From contig DAOUJC010000021.1 of the NCBI GenBank assembly GCA_034423135.1, forward strand, positions 1 through 64,000: a stretch of DNA of 64,000 nucleotides. The letters run 5' to 3'. Position numbers and translations under genes: made by a program. Below, one piece after another: positions 25,801 to 34,894 of the stretch (within the stretch, counting starts at the first letter, position 1; every line of letters begins with the position of its first letter). Below the pieces are notes generated by a model. That model saw nothing but the letters and a program-made list of their open reading frames with translations. It was not told the origin of the DNA and did no database searches. This DNA is from JAPPHY01 sp034423135 (GTDB lineage Bacteria; Chloroflexota; Dehalococcoidia; Lucifugimonadales; UBA2985).

Positions 25801-26251
25801 ACCGGAGGCCGGCTGCTATCTCGTCCGTAATCTCGAAGCCCGGCGGCAGGCCGGCCTCCAGAGGCCGCTCGTGGAGCAGCATGCCGGCGAAGGAGTGAAG
25901 GGTACGAATCGTGGCCTGATCAAGGTCCGCGATGCCCTGCGCACAGAGCTCCCGCCGACCTTCGTCCGGGGCTGTCTCCATTTCCCGTTCCAGCCCTTCA
26001 CGGATGCGGTACCGGAGCTCGGCGGCGGCGGCCTCCGTAAACGTGATGGCTGCGACGCGGTCCAGGGTGGTCTTGCCTTCCGCCACCAGGTTCACCATCC
26101 GTGCGACCAGGCTGTGGGTCTTGCCGGTCCCCGCGCTGGCCTCCACGAACAGGGTCTCTTCCAGCTCGTGCTCTATGATGTGCCGCGAGGCCTCGTCGCT
26201 CGGCCTGAACCCGGCATTCCGGTCTGAACCTGCGGGTGACCCCTGGGCCAT
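22832..26251 (-). CDS. addA: AddA-type UvrD/RecB helicase-nuclease
   Basis: The 1139-residue helicase-nuclease subunit of an AddAB-type complex that processes double-strand DNA ends for recombination. Superfamily 1A motifs in order: Walker A SAGTGKT (39-45), Ia TFTEAAAAELRYRIREGL, II DESQDTDP, III VGDPKQSIYRFRRADV, IV NFRSQRPVTDWV, V TAHAAKGLEFPVVVVTG, VI RLMYVAATRARDHLVLS. The C-terminal PD-(D/E)XK nuclease is visible as GFIDLLF, VVDYKTD and the following YRLQGGAYSYAV. It begins one base after the addB stop with GGGGAG upstream, so it is the second gene of the operon. Confidence 0.9.
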   Translation of the reverse strand: MAQGSPAGSDRNAGFRPSDEASRHIIEHELEETLFVEASAGTGKTHSLVARMVNLVAEGKTTLDRVAAITFTEAAAAELRYRIREGLEREMETAPDEGRRELCAQGIADLDQATIRTLHSFAGMLLHERPLEAGLPPGFEITDEIAAGLRFDEAWEEWLDGVLETGSALAPHLSIALSLGLSLQRLKQVARAFHENYDDLRGVDFEAGATPQGDASRAVLEQWPRVERLCGFSRLGSEDALFNHVQAKRGTLNRLSEAEAGSVTSYRLLSKLLPLKQSRGRQSDWETDPETRRNACSSLKEQLGALNDNVSAELEGALRYAFVHILRELRDFALDYAERRRADGRADFHDLLVWARDLLRDRVDVRDHFRRRFTHLMIDESQDTDPIQAEIAMFLAEDAPDGAVDAERPASWDGIRPEKGKLFVVGDPKQSIYRFRRADVEQMRQMQERMRQAGGQTVKLVQNFRSQRPVTDWVNHLFARWMSEGDSGEAERYVQADYEEMSPRWQAVTDSAVGPRVWALGNEAVEGRVNDVRRQEASEIAELLNQIVDQGWLVLNRDATDEAAQETYRAATYSDICILMPARTGLPALERALEAADVPYRLESASLVFETQEIRDLLNCLKAIDDPADQVATVAALRSVAFGCSDVDLFLHVRDGGRFDSLSAPLDGAAGPVAEALSVLRRFHEERVWQSTAYLIDRFVRERRLMEAAAGHPRMREQWRRYRFMVERAWQFTAAGGGSLRAFIQWVESQMEEGARVTESPVPESDEESVRVMTAHAAKGLEFPVVVVTGINADRSTRVGEVLVDRSSGRVEVGVGSQQNRIATVGYDELRAREQLMSQAEDVRLMYVAATRARDHLVLSLRRTDNTRGENSMAGVMSSHLEDSPQLWQPVGLAAALPEVADREPAEPEAPQVAAVHTVEAWEQWQREREELIRFLSRPSYAAATSLQQDGDVDKPEQEHAEPWRRGRAGTSVGRAVHAVLQSIDLSTGDGLAERARAQAAAEGIDGREAEVARLAQVAVDSDIVKRAVASGRFWREVPVAAPIGSGSLQGFIDLLFEEPDGMVVVDYKTDAVSEAEAPAAVERYRLQGGAYSYAVKAVSGRPVKEVVFLYLQPRREEKLEDLDAAIIMAVSAAESVLA

Positions 26252-26252
26252 G

Positions 26253-29200
26253 CTACTCCCCGCTCGCGTCGGAATCGCTAGCCTCAGCAAGCCTGACGTA
26301 CGAGGCCAGCAGAGGGACGTCCTTCTTGCGCCGCCACATGTCCACGCGCCTCGAGGGGCACAGGGAGTCGAAGTCGCAGTAGCGGCAGTTGTCCGGCTTG
26401 CCCTCGCGGCCAATGGGACCTGGATTAGCGGGAAATACGCCCTCCCTTATGCCTTCGACTATGGTGGAAACACCAAACCGGAACCGCTCGGCGGTTTCGT
26501 CGTCGTCGACGTGCAGAAACTCCTTCGGACGCAGGGCGAATGCGCCCCGATTGGTGGCGAACCAGTACGCGGCCTTGACCACGGCGGCGGGCACCATCCG
26601 GCGTGCTGCAAGCGAGTAGACGCCAAGCTGCAGCCGCCTTCCATTGTCGATCGGGTCACTTTCCAGCTCCCGGTAGGGTGATGCGCTGCCGGTCTTGTAG
26701 TCGATGACCATGACCTCGTCGCCGGCGGCGTTCACGTCCAGCCGGTCGATGATGCCGCGAAACCTCAGGCCCGTGGCCTCGTCCGTCACCTCCGGCGACT
26801 GCCCGCCCAGGCCGAACCTCGCCTCAGTCATCACACGCCCTGTCCCGAACTCCCCTCTCAGCCGTGCCTCCTCTTCCAGGAACGACGCAAGGTCGTCGCG
26901 GATGTCCTGCCTGGTCAGTTGCCAGAGCAGCGGCTTGCCGGTCACGCCCCGCCTCTCGGCATCGGCAAACTCCTCCTCTGCAATCGCCATGAGCCTGCGA
27001 TTCATCTCCTCGCTCCACGACGCGCCGGGACTTGGAGCAGTGCCGGACTTCTCAGCCTCCGAGACGAACCGCTCCAGAATGGTGTGGACGAGGCTCCCGC
27101 GCTCCAAGGCGCTGATCACCGCCGTCTCTTCCGGGGTCTCCAGCGCGCTCAGGCGCAGCACGTAGCCCAGGAAGTAGCTAAACGGACAAACTGCCCAGGA
27201 CTCCAGGCTGGTCGGAGATACCGCCACACCATGCAGTGCACCTGCCAACCGCGAATCGGCAGCCGAGGACGTCAGGTTGCCATCGAACTCGGTGAAGTCG
27301 AGTGCGAACCGGCTCCTTCCAAGCCTGTCAGCCCGCGCCAGCATGCCGCTGCGCACAAGAGGATGATCTGCGAACCGCTGCCTGTCGCCGCGCCACTGCA
27401 CCAGCCGGTTCAGGTGGTAGTCGTGGTCGTCCGCCAATGACGAGTCCGGAGCCGCGGCGACCGCGCGCTCGGCGGATACGTCCACCGATAGCCAGGGGAG
27501 GCCGGACAGCCGGGCCAGCCCGCTGGTGTGCACCGGGGTCCCCTCCAGCGCCGTCGCCTGCTCCAGCAGCCACCTCGATGGGTGGACCTGCCGCTGCGAC
27601 GCCGCGTCTGCGATCGGGTAGGACAGGAAGCGGCGCGGTGCGGAGGCCGCCGCCGCCAGAAAGTCGTACCGCTCCTGTGCAATGCGCGGCTCTCTACGCG
27701 GAGTCCCGCCCGCCTCGCGCCAGACGGTCTCCGGCAGCAGCGGATCGGTGGGCAGGGTCGGAGGCGCTCCTCCCTCAATCATGCCTACCAGCCACACCAC
27801 GTCGAAGCTCATACCGGCCGCGGCCGCGAACGGGGACACGAACACCCCCTGCCCCGTGGCTCCCAAGCGCCCTACCACAGTCCGCATCGAATCGGCGACA
27901 GTCCTCCGAAACTCGTCGAGCGTAGTCGACGGGCGGACGCTGTCTGCGCCGGCAATCTCCCTCAGAATCTGATCGATCCTGTCTCGGTGGCCCGCTTCCT
28001 GTGGATGGACTTCCCGCGAAAGGTACTTGTCGAGTAGCCCGGCTGCCCAGTCGCAGTGATGCTTCCATGTAGTGCCGTCCGGCGGCTGAACATCGTCCGC
28101 CAGCTTCTCGGCGAAGGCCATTAGGTCGGCGGCTGTGCTTGCCTCATCCCTCATCCTGAAGGCGCGTGCCTCGCTGATCTCGCCGTTCGCCTCCCGGTGG
28201 TCGGCATCCTCAACCAGCTTCTGCGCATAGCTGCCCAGGCGGTCCCGCCATTGCTCCCGCCCGCCGATTATCCCGGCGCGTCGGGCGATGGAGTCCCAGC
28301 GGCTGGGGTTGAATCCGGCGCGGCCCTGAGCCGTGGGCCGCACGGGACAGTCGTTGAGCCACGCCATCACGCCTGAGCGCGTGAAGTCGCCGCGCGATAG
28401 TTCCAGCAGGCCAGTCAGAGTGCGGCCGACGCCGGTGTCGGCGAGCGTGTCGCGGCCTGGACCGGCCAGCGGCAGCCCGGCCAGTCGAAGCTCATCCCTG
28501 ACCAGAGTGGCGTAGGGGTTCTCCACCCGGAAGAGCACCGCCATCCTGTGGAACGGCGTGCCGTTCACAGTAGCCTCCTCGACGATGCGGCGGGCCACCC
28601 ACCGCAGCTCTTCATGCGAGGTGGGCGCGACGTGGAGGTGCGTTTCCCCTGCCAGTACCGGCAGCCCATCTGCCGATTCTCCCGCCGGCACGCGCGTGCC
28701 CATGACAGGTTCCAGCAAGGCTGCGAGGTCTTGGGCCGGCGCGTCGGCGGTCTCATCCGATGTGACGCCCAGGATGACGGAGCATCTGCCCCGTTCCGCC
28801 AGCGCCCTCATCAGGTCGGACTGGGCCGGGCTGACCCTGCGAGGCAGGTAGAAGACGATCTGGCCCAGGTCACCGAGGGCAGGCGCGGCATCGCGGTGAA
28901 CCGTTTCGGCGGCTGCCGCTGCCAGATCTTCGGCGTCGTACCAGCCGCTGCTCACCTCCGACCTGAACTGCCGGTATATCCGCGCCACCTCGCCCGATAT
29001 GCTTCCCGATGCTTCCAGCCTGTCCAGCGACTCGTTATCCAACTGGCGCAGGTCTACGAACGAGGCTCGGAGGCTGTTCTGGGTGCTTGCGTGATCTCGG
29101 ACTTGCTCAAGCGCCCCCTCGGCCTGTTCGAGCACCTTGCGCAGCAGGATGCTATGCAGCACTCCGGTGAGAGGGCGCCTGCCGGCCAGCGACGCGGCGC

Positions 29201-29450
29201 CGAGAAGCTCGGCCAGCCGTGGCATCTCGATGAACTTGACGTTGGCGAAGCCCTGCAAGCCGAGGTCATGGCGCAGGCTGAGGCTTGCGAAGCGGGACGG
29301 AGCAACCACCGTGACCGGCGCCATTGGGTCGCCGTCCTGGATGGCTCGCACGAGACGCCACAGTGCCTCCCGCGCGGATGGCGATAGACGCTCCACCAGC
29401 AGGCGAGAAGGATGCTCCCGGCCGCCGGTCTCGGCAGTGTGGCCGTTCAT
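26253..29450 (-). CDS. addB: AddB-type nuclease subunit with Fe-S staple
   Basis: The 1065-residue partner of AddA. The N-terminal inactive-helicase region starts VTVVAPSRFASLSLRHDL, and the C-terminal nuclease shows GIIDRLDV, VMVIDYKTGS and LQLGVYSLA. Four cysteines fit the AddB-type [4Fe-4S] staple: WAVCPFSYFLGY (about 752) and CRYCDFDSLCP (about 1020-1030). The Walker A is degenerate, as expected for the structural subunit. The ATG follows a perfect TATAAT by six bases, so the mRNA is probably leaderless. Confidence 0.88.
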   Translation of the reverse strand: MNGHTAETGGREHPSRLLVERLSPSAREALWRLVRAIQDGDPMAPVTVVAPSRFASLSLRHDLGLQGFANVKFIEMPRLAELLGAASLAGRRPLTGVLHSILLRKVLEQAEGALEQVRDHASTQNSLRASFVDLRQLDNESLDRLEASGSISGEVARIYRQFRSEVSSGWYDAEDLAAAAAETVHRDAAPALGDLGQIVFYLPRRVSPAQSDLMRALAERGRCSVILGVTSDETADAPAQDLAALLEPVMGTRVPAGESADGLPVLAGETHLHVAPTSHEELRWVARRIVEEATVNGTPFHRMAVLFRVENPYATLVRDELRLAGLPLAGPGRDTLADTGVGRTLTGLLELSRGDFTRSGVMAWLNDCPVRPTAQGRAGFNPSRWDSIARRAGIIGGREQWRDRLGSYAQKLVEDADHREANGEISEARAFRMRDEASTAADLMAFAEKLADDVQPPDGTTWKHHCDWAAGLLDKYLSREVHPQEAGHRDRIDQILREIAGADSVRPSTTLDEFRRTVADSMRTVVGRLGATGQGVFVSPFAAAAGMSFDVVWLVGMIEGGAPPTLPTDPLLPETVWREAGGTPRREPRIAQERYDFLAAAASAPRRFLSYPIADAASQRQVHPSRWLLEQATALEGTPVHTSGLARLSGLPWLSVDVSAERAVAAAPDSSLADDHDYHLNRLVQWRGDRQRFADHPLVRSGMLARADRLGRSRFALDFTEFDGNLTSSAADSRLAGALHGVAVSPTSLESWAVCPFSYFLGYVLRLSALETPEETAVISALERGSLVHTILERFVSEAEKSGTAPSPGASWSEEMNRRLMAIAEEEFADAERRGVTGKPLLWQLTRQDIRDDLASFLEEEARLRGEFGTGRVMTEARFGLGGQSPEVTDEATGLRFRGIIDRLDVNAAGDEVMVIDYKTGSASPYRELESDPIDNGRRLQLGVYSLAARRMVPAAVVKAAYWFATNRGAFALRPKEFLHVDDDETAERFRFGVSTIVEGIREGVFPANPGPIGREGKPDNCRYCDFDSLCPSRRVDMWRRKKDVPLLASYVRLAEASDSDASGE

Positions 29451-29456
29451 CTGGGG

Positions 29457-29465
29457 ATTATATCA
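29457..29465 (-). promoter_or_regulatory. Extended -10 giving a leaderless addBA transcript
   Basis: TGATATAAT on the minus strand (29465-29457), six bases (CCCCAG) before the addB ATG. The predicted +1 is the start codon itself. There is no good -35, as expected for an extended -10. Confidence 0.65.
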
Positions 29466-29677
29466 CGCACGCTTCCGGGGCCGGCGACGTCAGCCAATTC
29501 CAAGACACTTGACAATTGCTGGCGCATACTCAAAACTCAGGGTTGGCACTTGCTCGAACCGGCGTGCACTTCTCAGGCCGGGCACACGCTCGAAATAGGG
29601 ATTAGCGAATCGCTCGGCGCAGGCACCAGCGAGGCACCGATCCGCCGGACACCTAGCCAAACCATACTGGAGTGACC

Positions 29678-31663
29678 GTGAAAGCAATCAGGCTCCTCTC
29701 GATTCACGCCCTCGTCTTGCTCCTCATCCTTGCGCTCCAGGCAGGCTGCGTGGTCAGAGAGGTTGTCGTGACGCCCACTCCGGGACCGACGGATACCCAG
29801 GCGCCAGCCACGACTGCAACCTCAACGTCGCCGACGACGACAGCTGAGGCCCCTGACACCGGCGACTCGCAGGAGGAGCATATCTACCAGCTCGGCATCA
29901 CCTCCGACCTGACCACGACGAACTACTGGGCCTACCTGGGCCCTGACGGCACGGTCTGGAACCAGTACGCCCTGTCCGGCACCAAACCGACGCTCTACTC
30001 CTACTCTGACCAGAGGTACGACTGGGTTCCGTCGCTCGCCGCGGACTTTCCGTCGCCGCTGCAAGAGGAGACTGCGGGAGACGGAACGCTCTGGAGCACG
30101 GAGGTCGAGCTCAAGCAGGGCGTGAAGTGGAGTGACGGCAACGACGTCACCGCGGACGACTTCGTCTTCACCGCCCAAACGGCGAACGACCTTCAGCTGA
30201 CCGGAAACTGGCCCTCAATTGTGGACCCCGAGTTCTTCGACCACGCCGAGGCGCTCGACCCCCACACGCTGAAGATATACTTCAGCAAGAAGCCCGGCCT
30301 GGCGCGCTGGCAGTTTGGCCTGGCGTTCATGCCGATTTTCCCGAAGGCGTACTGGGAGCCGGTTGTAGCCGAGGCGAAGCAGGCAATCGGCGTCACCGAG
30401 CAGCAGAAGGTGCTCTACGCCCACGTACCGGACGGCGAGCCTTCTGCCGGCGGCTTCGTGTTCGACAGGTGGGAGCAGGGAGCGTTCGTCGAGAAGGACC
30501 GGAACGGGGACTTCTACTACACCGGCAGCGTGGTCACCCAATACGCCAGCGGCGCCTACGCCGAGGCCAAGCCCGGCGCATACGAGTTCTCCGCCTACGG
30601 CGCGCCCGGCGGGGAGAAATCGCTGGAGTACACCGTGGGCCCGTACGCCGCCAGCACAATATACTCGGTCTACGGCAGCCAGGATGCGGCCGTGCTTGCG
30701 CTCAGGAAGGGTGACATAGACTACATGCTCAACCCATTGGGGCTGTCGCAGGGGCTGCAGGAGCAGCTCCGCGGAGAGGAAGGACTGACAACAATCGAGA
30801 ATGCGGATTCCGGTGTGCGCTACCTGGGCTTCAACACCCGCAAGGCGCCGATGGACAACAAGGCCTTTCGGCAGGCGGTTGCTACGCTCATCGACAAGGA
30901 GTTCCTGACGCGGACGGTCCTCCAGGGTGTAGCGATTCCTGTATACACAATGATACCGGAGGGGAACCAGGCCTGGCACAACGCAGACGTACCCATGATT
31001 GGGCGCGGCATGACCAGGGGAGAGCGCGTGGACCGGGCCGTAGCACTCCTGAAGGAGGCAGGATTCACCTGGGACATCGAGCCGCGCATGAGCGAGGACG
31101 GCAACTTCATGGAGCAGCGCGGTGAGGGACTGATGATGCCAAACGGTGAACCCGTGCCGTCCATCAGCCTCCTGGCGCCGAGCGCGGGCTATGACCCCCT
31201 TCGCTCCACGTTCGCCATCTGGATCGAGAGGTGGCTGAATGAGGTGGGCATTCCGTTGAGGGCCGACCTCACCGGGTTCAACTTGATCGTGGAAAAGGTC
31301 TTCGTCCAGCAAGACTTCGACATGTGGATTCTCGGTTGGAGCCTCTCGATCTTCCCCGACTATCTAGAGTCCTTCTTCCACAGCCGGCACTCAGAGCTGG
31401 AAGGCCACAATGCCGGCGGCTACAGCAACCCCGAATACGATCGCCTCGCGGACGAGCTGCTCGCGGCAACAGACCTTGAGGAGGCTCGCCGGCAGGCATT
31501 CCAGATGCAGGAGTTCCTAGCCGACGACCTGCCCTACGTGGTGCTGTTCACCACACCCATAGTTGAGACGTACCGCAGTGACCGGATCGAGTTCCCCTAT
31601 ACCGAAACGCTGGGCGGACTCCAGGAGATCTCCGGCATGCCGACCATAGTCAACTTCAAGTGA
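29678..31663 (+). CDS. Oligopeptide-type ABC transporter substrate-binding lipoprotein (SBP family 5)
   Basis: A binding lipoprotein of about 661 residues: signal peptide with lipobox LQAGC, a Pro/Thr linker, then the SBP_bac_5 fold (VELKQGVKWSDGNDVTADDFVFTAQT, PFDRWEQGA-like segment, RYLGFNTRKAPMDNKAFRQAV, and IERWLNEVGIPLRADLTGFN). Substrates of this family include peptides, nickel and sugars. GTG 29678 is chosen because GGAG sits seven bases upstream, whereas GTG 29672 abuts it. First gene of a complete five-gene transporter operon. Confidence 0.88.
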   Translation: MKAIRLLSIHALVLLLILALQAGCVVREVVVTPTPGPTDTQAPATTATSTSPTTTAEAPDTGDSQEEHIYQLGITSDLTTTNYWAYLGPDGTVWNQYALSGTKPTLYSYSDQRYDWVPSLAADFPSPLQEETAGDGTLWSTEVELKQGVKWSDGNDVTADDFVFTAQTANDLQLTGNWPSIVDPEFFDHAEALDPHTLKIYFSKKPGLARWQFGLAFMPIFPKAYWEPVVAEAKQAIGVTEQQKVLYAHVPDGEPSAGGFVFDRWEQGAFVEKDRNGDFYYTGSVVTQYASGAYAEAKPGAYEFSAYGAPGGEKSLEYTVGPYAASTIYSVYGSQDAAVLALRKGDIDYMLNPLGLSQGLQEQLRGEEGLTTIENADSGVRYLGFNTRKAPMDNKAFRQAVATLIDKEFLTRTVLQGVAIPVYTMIPEGNQAWHNADVPMIGRGMTRGERVDRAVALLKEAGFTWDIEPRMSEDGNFMEQRGEGLMMPNGEPVPSISLLAPSAGYDPLRSTFAIWIERWLNEVGIPLRADLTGFNLIVEKVFVQQDFDMWILGWSLSIFPDYLESFFHSRHSELEGHNAGGYSNPEYDRLADELLAATDLEEARRQAFQMQEFLADDLPYVVLFTTPIVETYRSDRIEFPYTETLGGLQEISGMPTIVNFK

Positions 31664-31712
31664 ACTTCCGGGGCCTGACGCCGGGAAGCTGCGAAGTCAG
31701 GAGATCGGACCG

Positions 31713-32864
31713 ATGATCGCCTATCTGGTTCGACGCTTGTGGCAGATGGCCCTCACCCTGTTCCTGATACTCACCGTTACCTTCCTGCTGGTGCAGGCCC
31801 AGCCCGGCGATTACGCCTCCTTCTACGCCCTCAACCCCGATCTGCCTCCCGACGTCAGGGAGCAGATCAAGGCGACGTTCGGGCTGGATAGACCGCTCTG
31901 GCAGCAGTACCTCATCCACATGAGGAACGCGCTCACCGGCGACTTCGGCGTCTCCTTCGGCCACTTCCCGCGCCCGGTGCTGGACGTGCTGGCGGAGCGG
32001 CTGCCCCGCACCATCGTGCTCTTCGTCTCGGCAACCGCGGCCTCCTTCTACATCGGATTCCTTCTCGGCAAGGCCATCGCGTGGCGGCGCGGCGGCATCC
32101 TGGAGTACGCCGCCACCATCTCAGGCGCCACGCTGTTCACCATGTTCACTCCCGCTTTCGCGCTGATGATGATCTGGATATTCGCCTTCAGGCTTGGGTG
32201 GTTTCCGGTCGGCAAGTTCCTCGACCCGCTGGTGTGGCGGGACACCGATGTTGCCGCCAACACGGTGTTCAGCCTCATGCTGATAACCGCCGCGGTCTTC
32301 ACGACATTTGCACTCTGGGTCGCGTTCACCCTCGGGCGGACCCAGCGCGCCGGCGTCAGGCGACTAGCCGCACCGGTTGTGCTGGCTGGCGCGCTGGTCG
32401 TGCCCATCGTCTGGGCCATGTCTGGCATCGGCTTTCTTGCGCTGGACATCCTCAGGCACATGGTCTTGCCGATTGCCACCCTGACGCTGATTTCATTCGC
32501 AGGCACCATGCTGCTCACGCGCAACAGCATGCTGGAGACCATCCGCGAGGACTACGTCACGGCGGCTCGCGCCAAGGGACTGCCGGACAAGCAGGTACGC
32601 GACAGACACGCGGCGCGCAACGCCCTGCTGCCCGTGGTGACGAGCCTGGTCTACAGCCTCATCTTCGCGATTGACGGGAGCGTGATCGTGGAGAGCATCT
32701 TCTCCTGGCCCGGCACCGGCATGACACTGCTCGAGGCTGTGCGTTCCGAAGACCTGCCCCTGGTCATGGGTGCAATCGTGTTCATAGGGCTGATGTCGCT
32801 GCTTGCACACCTGATTGTGGACATGCTATACGCATTCCTCGATCCGAGGATACGATACCGATGA
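31713..32864 (+). CDS. DppB/OppB-family ABC permease
   Basis: A 383-residue permease. It has the N-terminal RRLWQMALTLFLILTVTFLL helix, the extracytoplasmic GLDRPLWQQYLIHMRNALTGD segment and the C-terminal coupling region DYVTAARAKGLPDKQV (EAA-type motif). An insert of about 60 residues between central helices makes it longer than the usual 310-330. ATG 31713 has CAGGAG upstream. It overlaps the next permease by 4 bases (ATGA). Confidence 0.88.
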   Translation: MIAYLVRRLWQMALTLFLILTVTFLLVQAQPGDYASFYALNPDLPPDVREQIKATFGLDRPLWQQYLIHMRNALTGDFGVSFGHFPRPVLDVLAERLPRTIVLFVSATAASFYIGFLLGKAIAWRRGGILEYAATISGATLFTMFTPAFALMMIWIFAFRLGWFPVGKFLDPLVWRDTDVAANTVFSLMLITAAVFTTFALWVAFTLGRTQRAGVRRLAAPVVLAGALVVPIVWAMSGIGFLALDILRHMVLPIATLTLISFAGTMLLTRNSMLETIREDYVTAARAKGLPDKQVRDRHAARNALLPVVTSLVYSLIFAIDGSVIVESIFSWPGTGMTLLEAVRSEDLPLVMGAIVFIGLMSLLAHLIVDMLYAFLDPRIRYR

Positions 32865-33865
32865 ACCTGCCCCCACCGCAGAGACCTACGGCGTTTGGCG
32901 CCGCGCCCGACCCCGCACCGTTCGAGATGGGCCGCGGTCGATTCCAGCTGTTCCGGGCGAGGGCCAGGCTTGCCCTGCGCGGCTTTCGAAGCGGGTTGAG
33001 CGTTTTCCTCGAGAGCCGCATCGGCCTCCTGTCGCTCCTGACCATCGGAGCCTTTGCCGTGATGGCGATTTCGCACCCGATACTAATGGCGACCATATGG
33101 GACGCAGACACCTATGACCCCGTAACGGGCTACGCAACGGACACCACCGAGCAGCCCGCGCCTCCGAGCTGGCGGCACCCGCTTGGGACCGACCCGCTGG
33201 GACGCGACGTGCTCAGCCAGCTCCTGTCCAGCACAGGATCAGAGTTCATCCTGGGCATAACCGCTGCGCTGGTGACGGTCACCATCGCCACGTCGGTGGG
33301 AGCAATAGCCGCCTACTACGGCGGTATTGTCGACGCCTTCCTGATGAGGCTCGCCGACCTCATCATCGCGCTGCCGGGCATCTCACTGCTGATAGTCCTG
33401 AGCGCCCTATTCGAGCTTAACCTCTTCTATCTCGCGCTAATCATAGGCGTGCTGGGTGGATTCGGCGGCACCGCCATCGTGCTCAAGTCGCAGGCGTTGA
33501 GCATCAAGGTCAAGCCCTATATCGAGGCGGCACGCGTGGCCGGGGGCAGCCAGACCAGGATCATCTTCGTCCACATCGTGCCGAACCTGCTGCCGCTGTC
33601 CCTGCTCTACATGATGTTCACGGTCACAAGCGCGATCTTCGCCGAGGCAGTCTTGTCGTTCCTGGGGCTGCTGGACCTGCGGATGAGCTGGGGCATCATG
33701 ATCCACACCGCGAACGCAGGCGGATACCTGCTCAGCGGCACGCGGTACTGGTGGCTGATGGTTCCGGCAGGCGCATCCATCACTCTCCTGTGCAGCGCGT
33801 TCTACCTCGCAGGGCGTGCGCTGGATGAGGTGGTGAACCCGAGATTGAGCCGGAGACGTGACTGA
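32861..33865 (+). CDS. DppC/OppC-family ABC permease
   Basis: The 334-residue partner permease. An N-terminal cytoplasmic segment is followed by a membrane anchor and the hallmark HPLGTDPLGRDVLSQLL; the C-terminal coupling motif is PYIEAARVAGGSQTRI and is followed by LLPLSLLYMMF. It is translationally coupled to the DppB-type gene through the ATGA overlap. Confidence 0.9.
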   Translation: MNLPPPQRPTAFGAAPDPAPFEMGRGRFQLFRARARLALRGFRSGLSVFLESRIGLLSLLTIGAFAVMAISHPILMATIWDADTYDPVTGYATDTTEQPAPPSWRHPLGTDPLGRDVLSQLLSSTGSEFILGITAALVTVTIATSVGAIAAYYGGIVDAFLMRLADLIIALPGISLLIVLSALFELNLFYLALIIGVLGGFGGTAIVLKSQALSIKVKPYIEAARVAGGSQTRIIFVHIVPNLLPLSLLYMMFTVTSAIFAEAVLSFLGLLDLRMSWGIMIHTANAGGYLLSGTRYWWLMVPAGASITLLCSAFYLAGRALDEVVNPRLSRRRD

Positions 33866-33883
33866 TTGCACGAGGCGACACGC

Positions 33884-34894
33884 ATGACAGCAACCCATAC
33901 CGACACAGTCCTGAAGGTGAGCGACCTCACCCTGCGCTACTCGTTGCGCCAGGGCGAGGTCAAGGCAGTCCAAGACGTCAGCTTTGAGCTTGCGCGTGGC
34001 CAGTCGCTGGGGCTGGTAGGCGAGTCGGGCTGCGGCAAGACATCCCTGGCCAACTGCCTGATGCGGCTCCTGCCTGACAACGCCAGCATTGTCGGAGGAG
34101 AAGTGCTGCTCAACGGCCAGGGCCTGCTGTCGCTATCTGAAGAGGAGATCCGCCAGGTGCGATGGCGCCGTATCTCGATGGTCTTCCAGGCCGCGATGAA
34201 CTCACTCAACCCGGTGTACCGGGTCGGGCAGCAGGTCATCGAGGCGATCGATGCTCACGGCATCGAGGCCACGGACGCGGACGCGAGGGACAGGGTGGCG
34301 CAGCTGTTTCGGATGGTTGGCCTCGACGAGCAGCTCATGGAGCGGTACCCGCACGAGCTTAGCGGCGGCATGAGGCAGAGGGCGGTCATCGCGATGGCCC
34401 TGTCCTGCGATCCCGACGTCATCATCGCCGACGAGCCTACCACCGCCCTTGACGTGATAGTGCAGGACCGCATCCTGAGAGAGCTGAGGGGAATTCAGGA
34501 GCAGCTGCACATGAGCATCATCTACATCACGCACGACATGGCCGTTGTGGCAGAGGTGACGGATCGCATCGGGGTCATGTACGCGGGCAGACTGGTCGAG
34601 CTGGGGGATACGGCCGGCGTATTCCGCTCGCCCATGCACCCCTATACCGCGGCGCTGATGTCGTCGTTCCCCAGCGTCACCGGCGAGAAGCGGCCGCTTG
34701 GTTCTCTCTCCGGCGAGCCGCCCAACCTGGTCAATCCACCTCAGGGCTGCGCCTTCCATCCCCGCTGCGCCTACGCAACCGATGTCTGCCGCGAGCAGGT
34801 CCCGCCTCGCGTCGAGCGCGAAGGCCGGTGGGCCGAGTGCTGGCACCCGCTGGACGTCAAACAGCCCTCCTCGGAGCAAGATGCGCCAGAATAG
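33884..34894 (+). CDS. DppD/OppD-family ABC ATPase
   Basis: An ATPase of about 336 residues with GESGCGKTSL (Walker A), LSGGMRQRAVIAMAL (signature), VIIADEPTTALDV (Walker B and D-loop) and ITHDMAVV. The C-terminal oligo/dipeptide extension has the cysteine cluster GCAFHPRCAYATDVC, a known Fe-S site in this subfamily. ATG 33884 is preferred to TTG 33866. Its end overlaps the next ATPase by 14 bases. Confidence 0.9.
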   Translation: MTATHTDTVLKVSDLTLRYSLRQGEVKAVQDVSFELARGQSLGLVGESGCGKTSLANCLMRLLPDNASIVGGEVLLNGQGLLSLSEEEIRQVRWRRISMVFQAAMNSLNPVYRVGQQVIEAIDAHGIEATDADARDRVAQLFRMVGLDEQLMERYPHELSGGMRQRAVIAMALSCDPDVIIADEPTTALDVIVQDRILRELRGIQEQLHMSIIYITHDMAVVAEVTDRIGVMYAGRLVELGDTAGVFRSPMHPYTAALMSSFPSVTGEKRPLGSLSGEPPNLVNPPQGCAFHPRCAYATDVCREQVPPRVEREGRWAECWHPLDVKQPSSEQDAPE

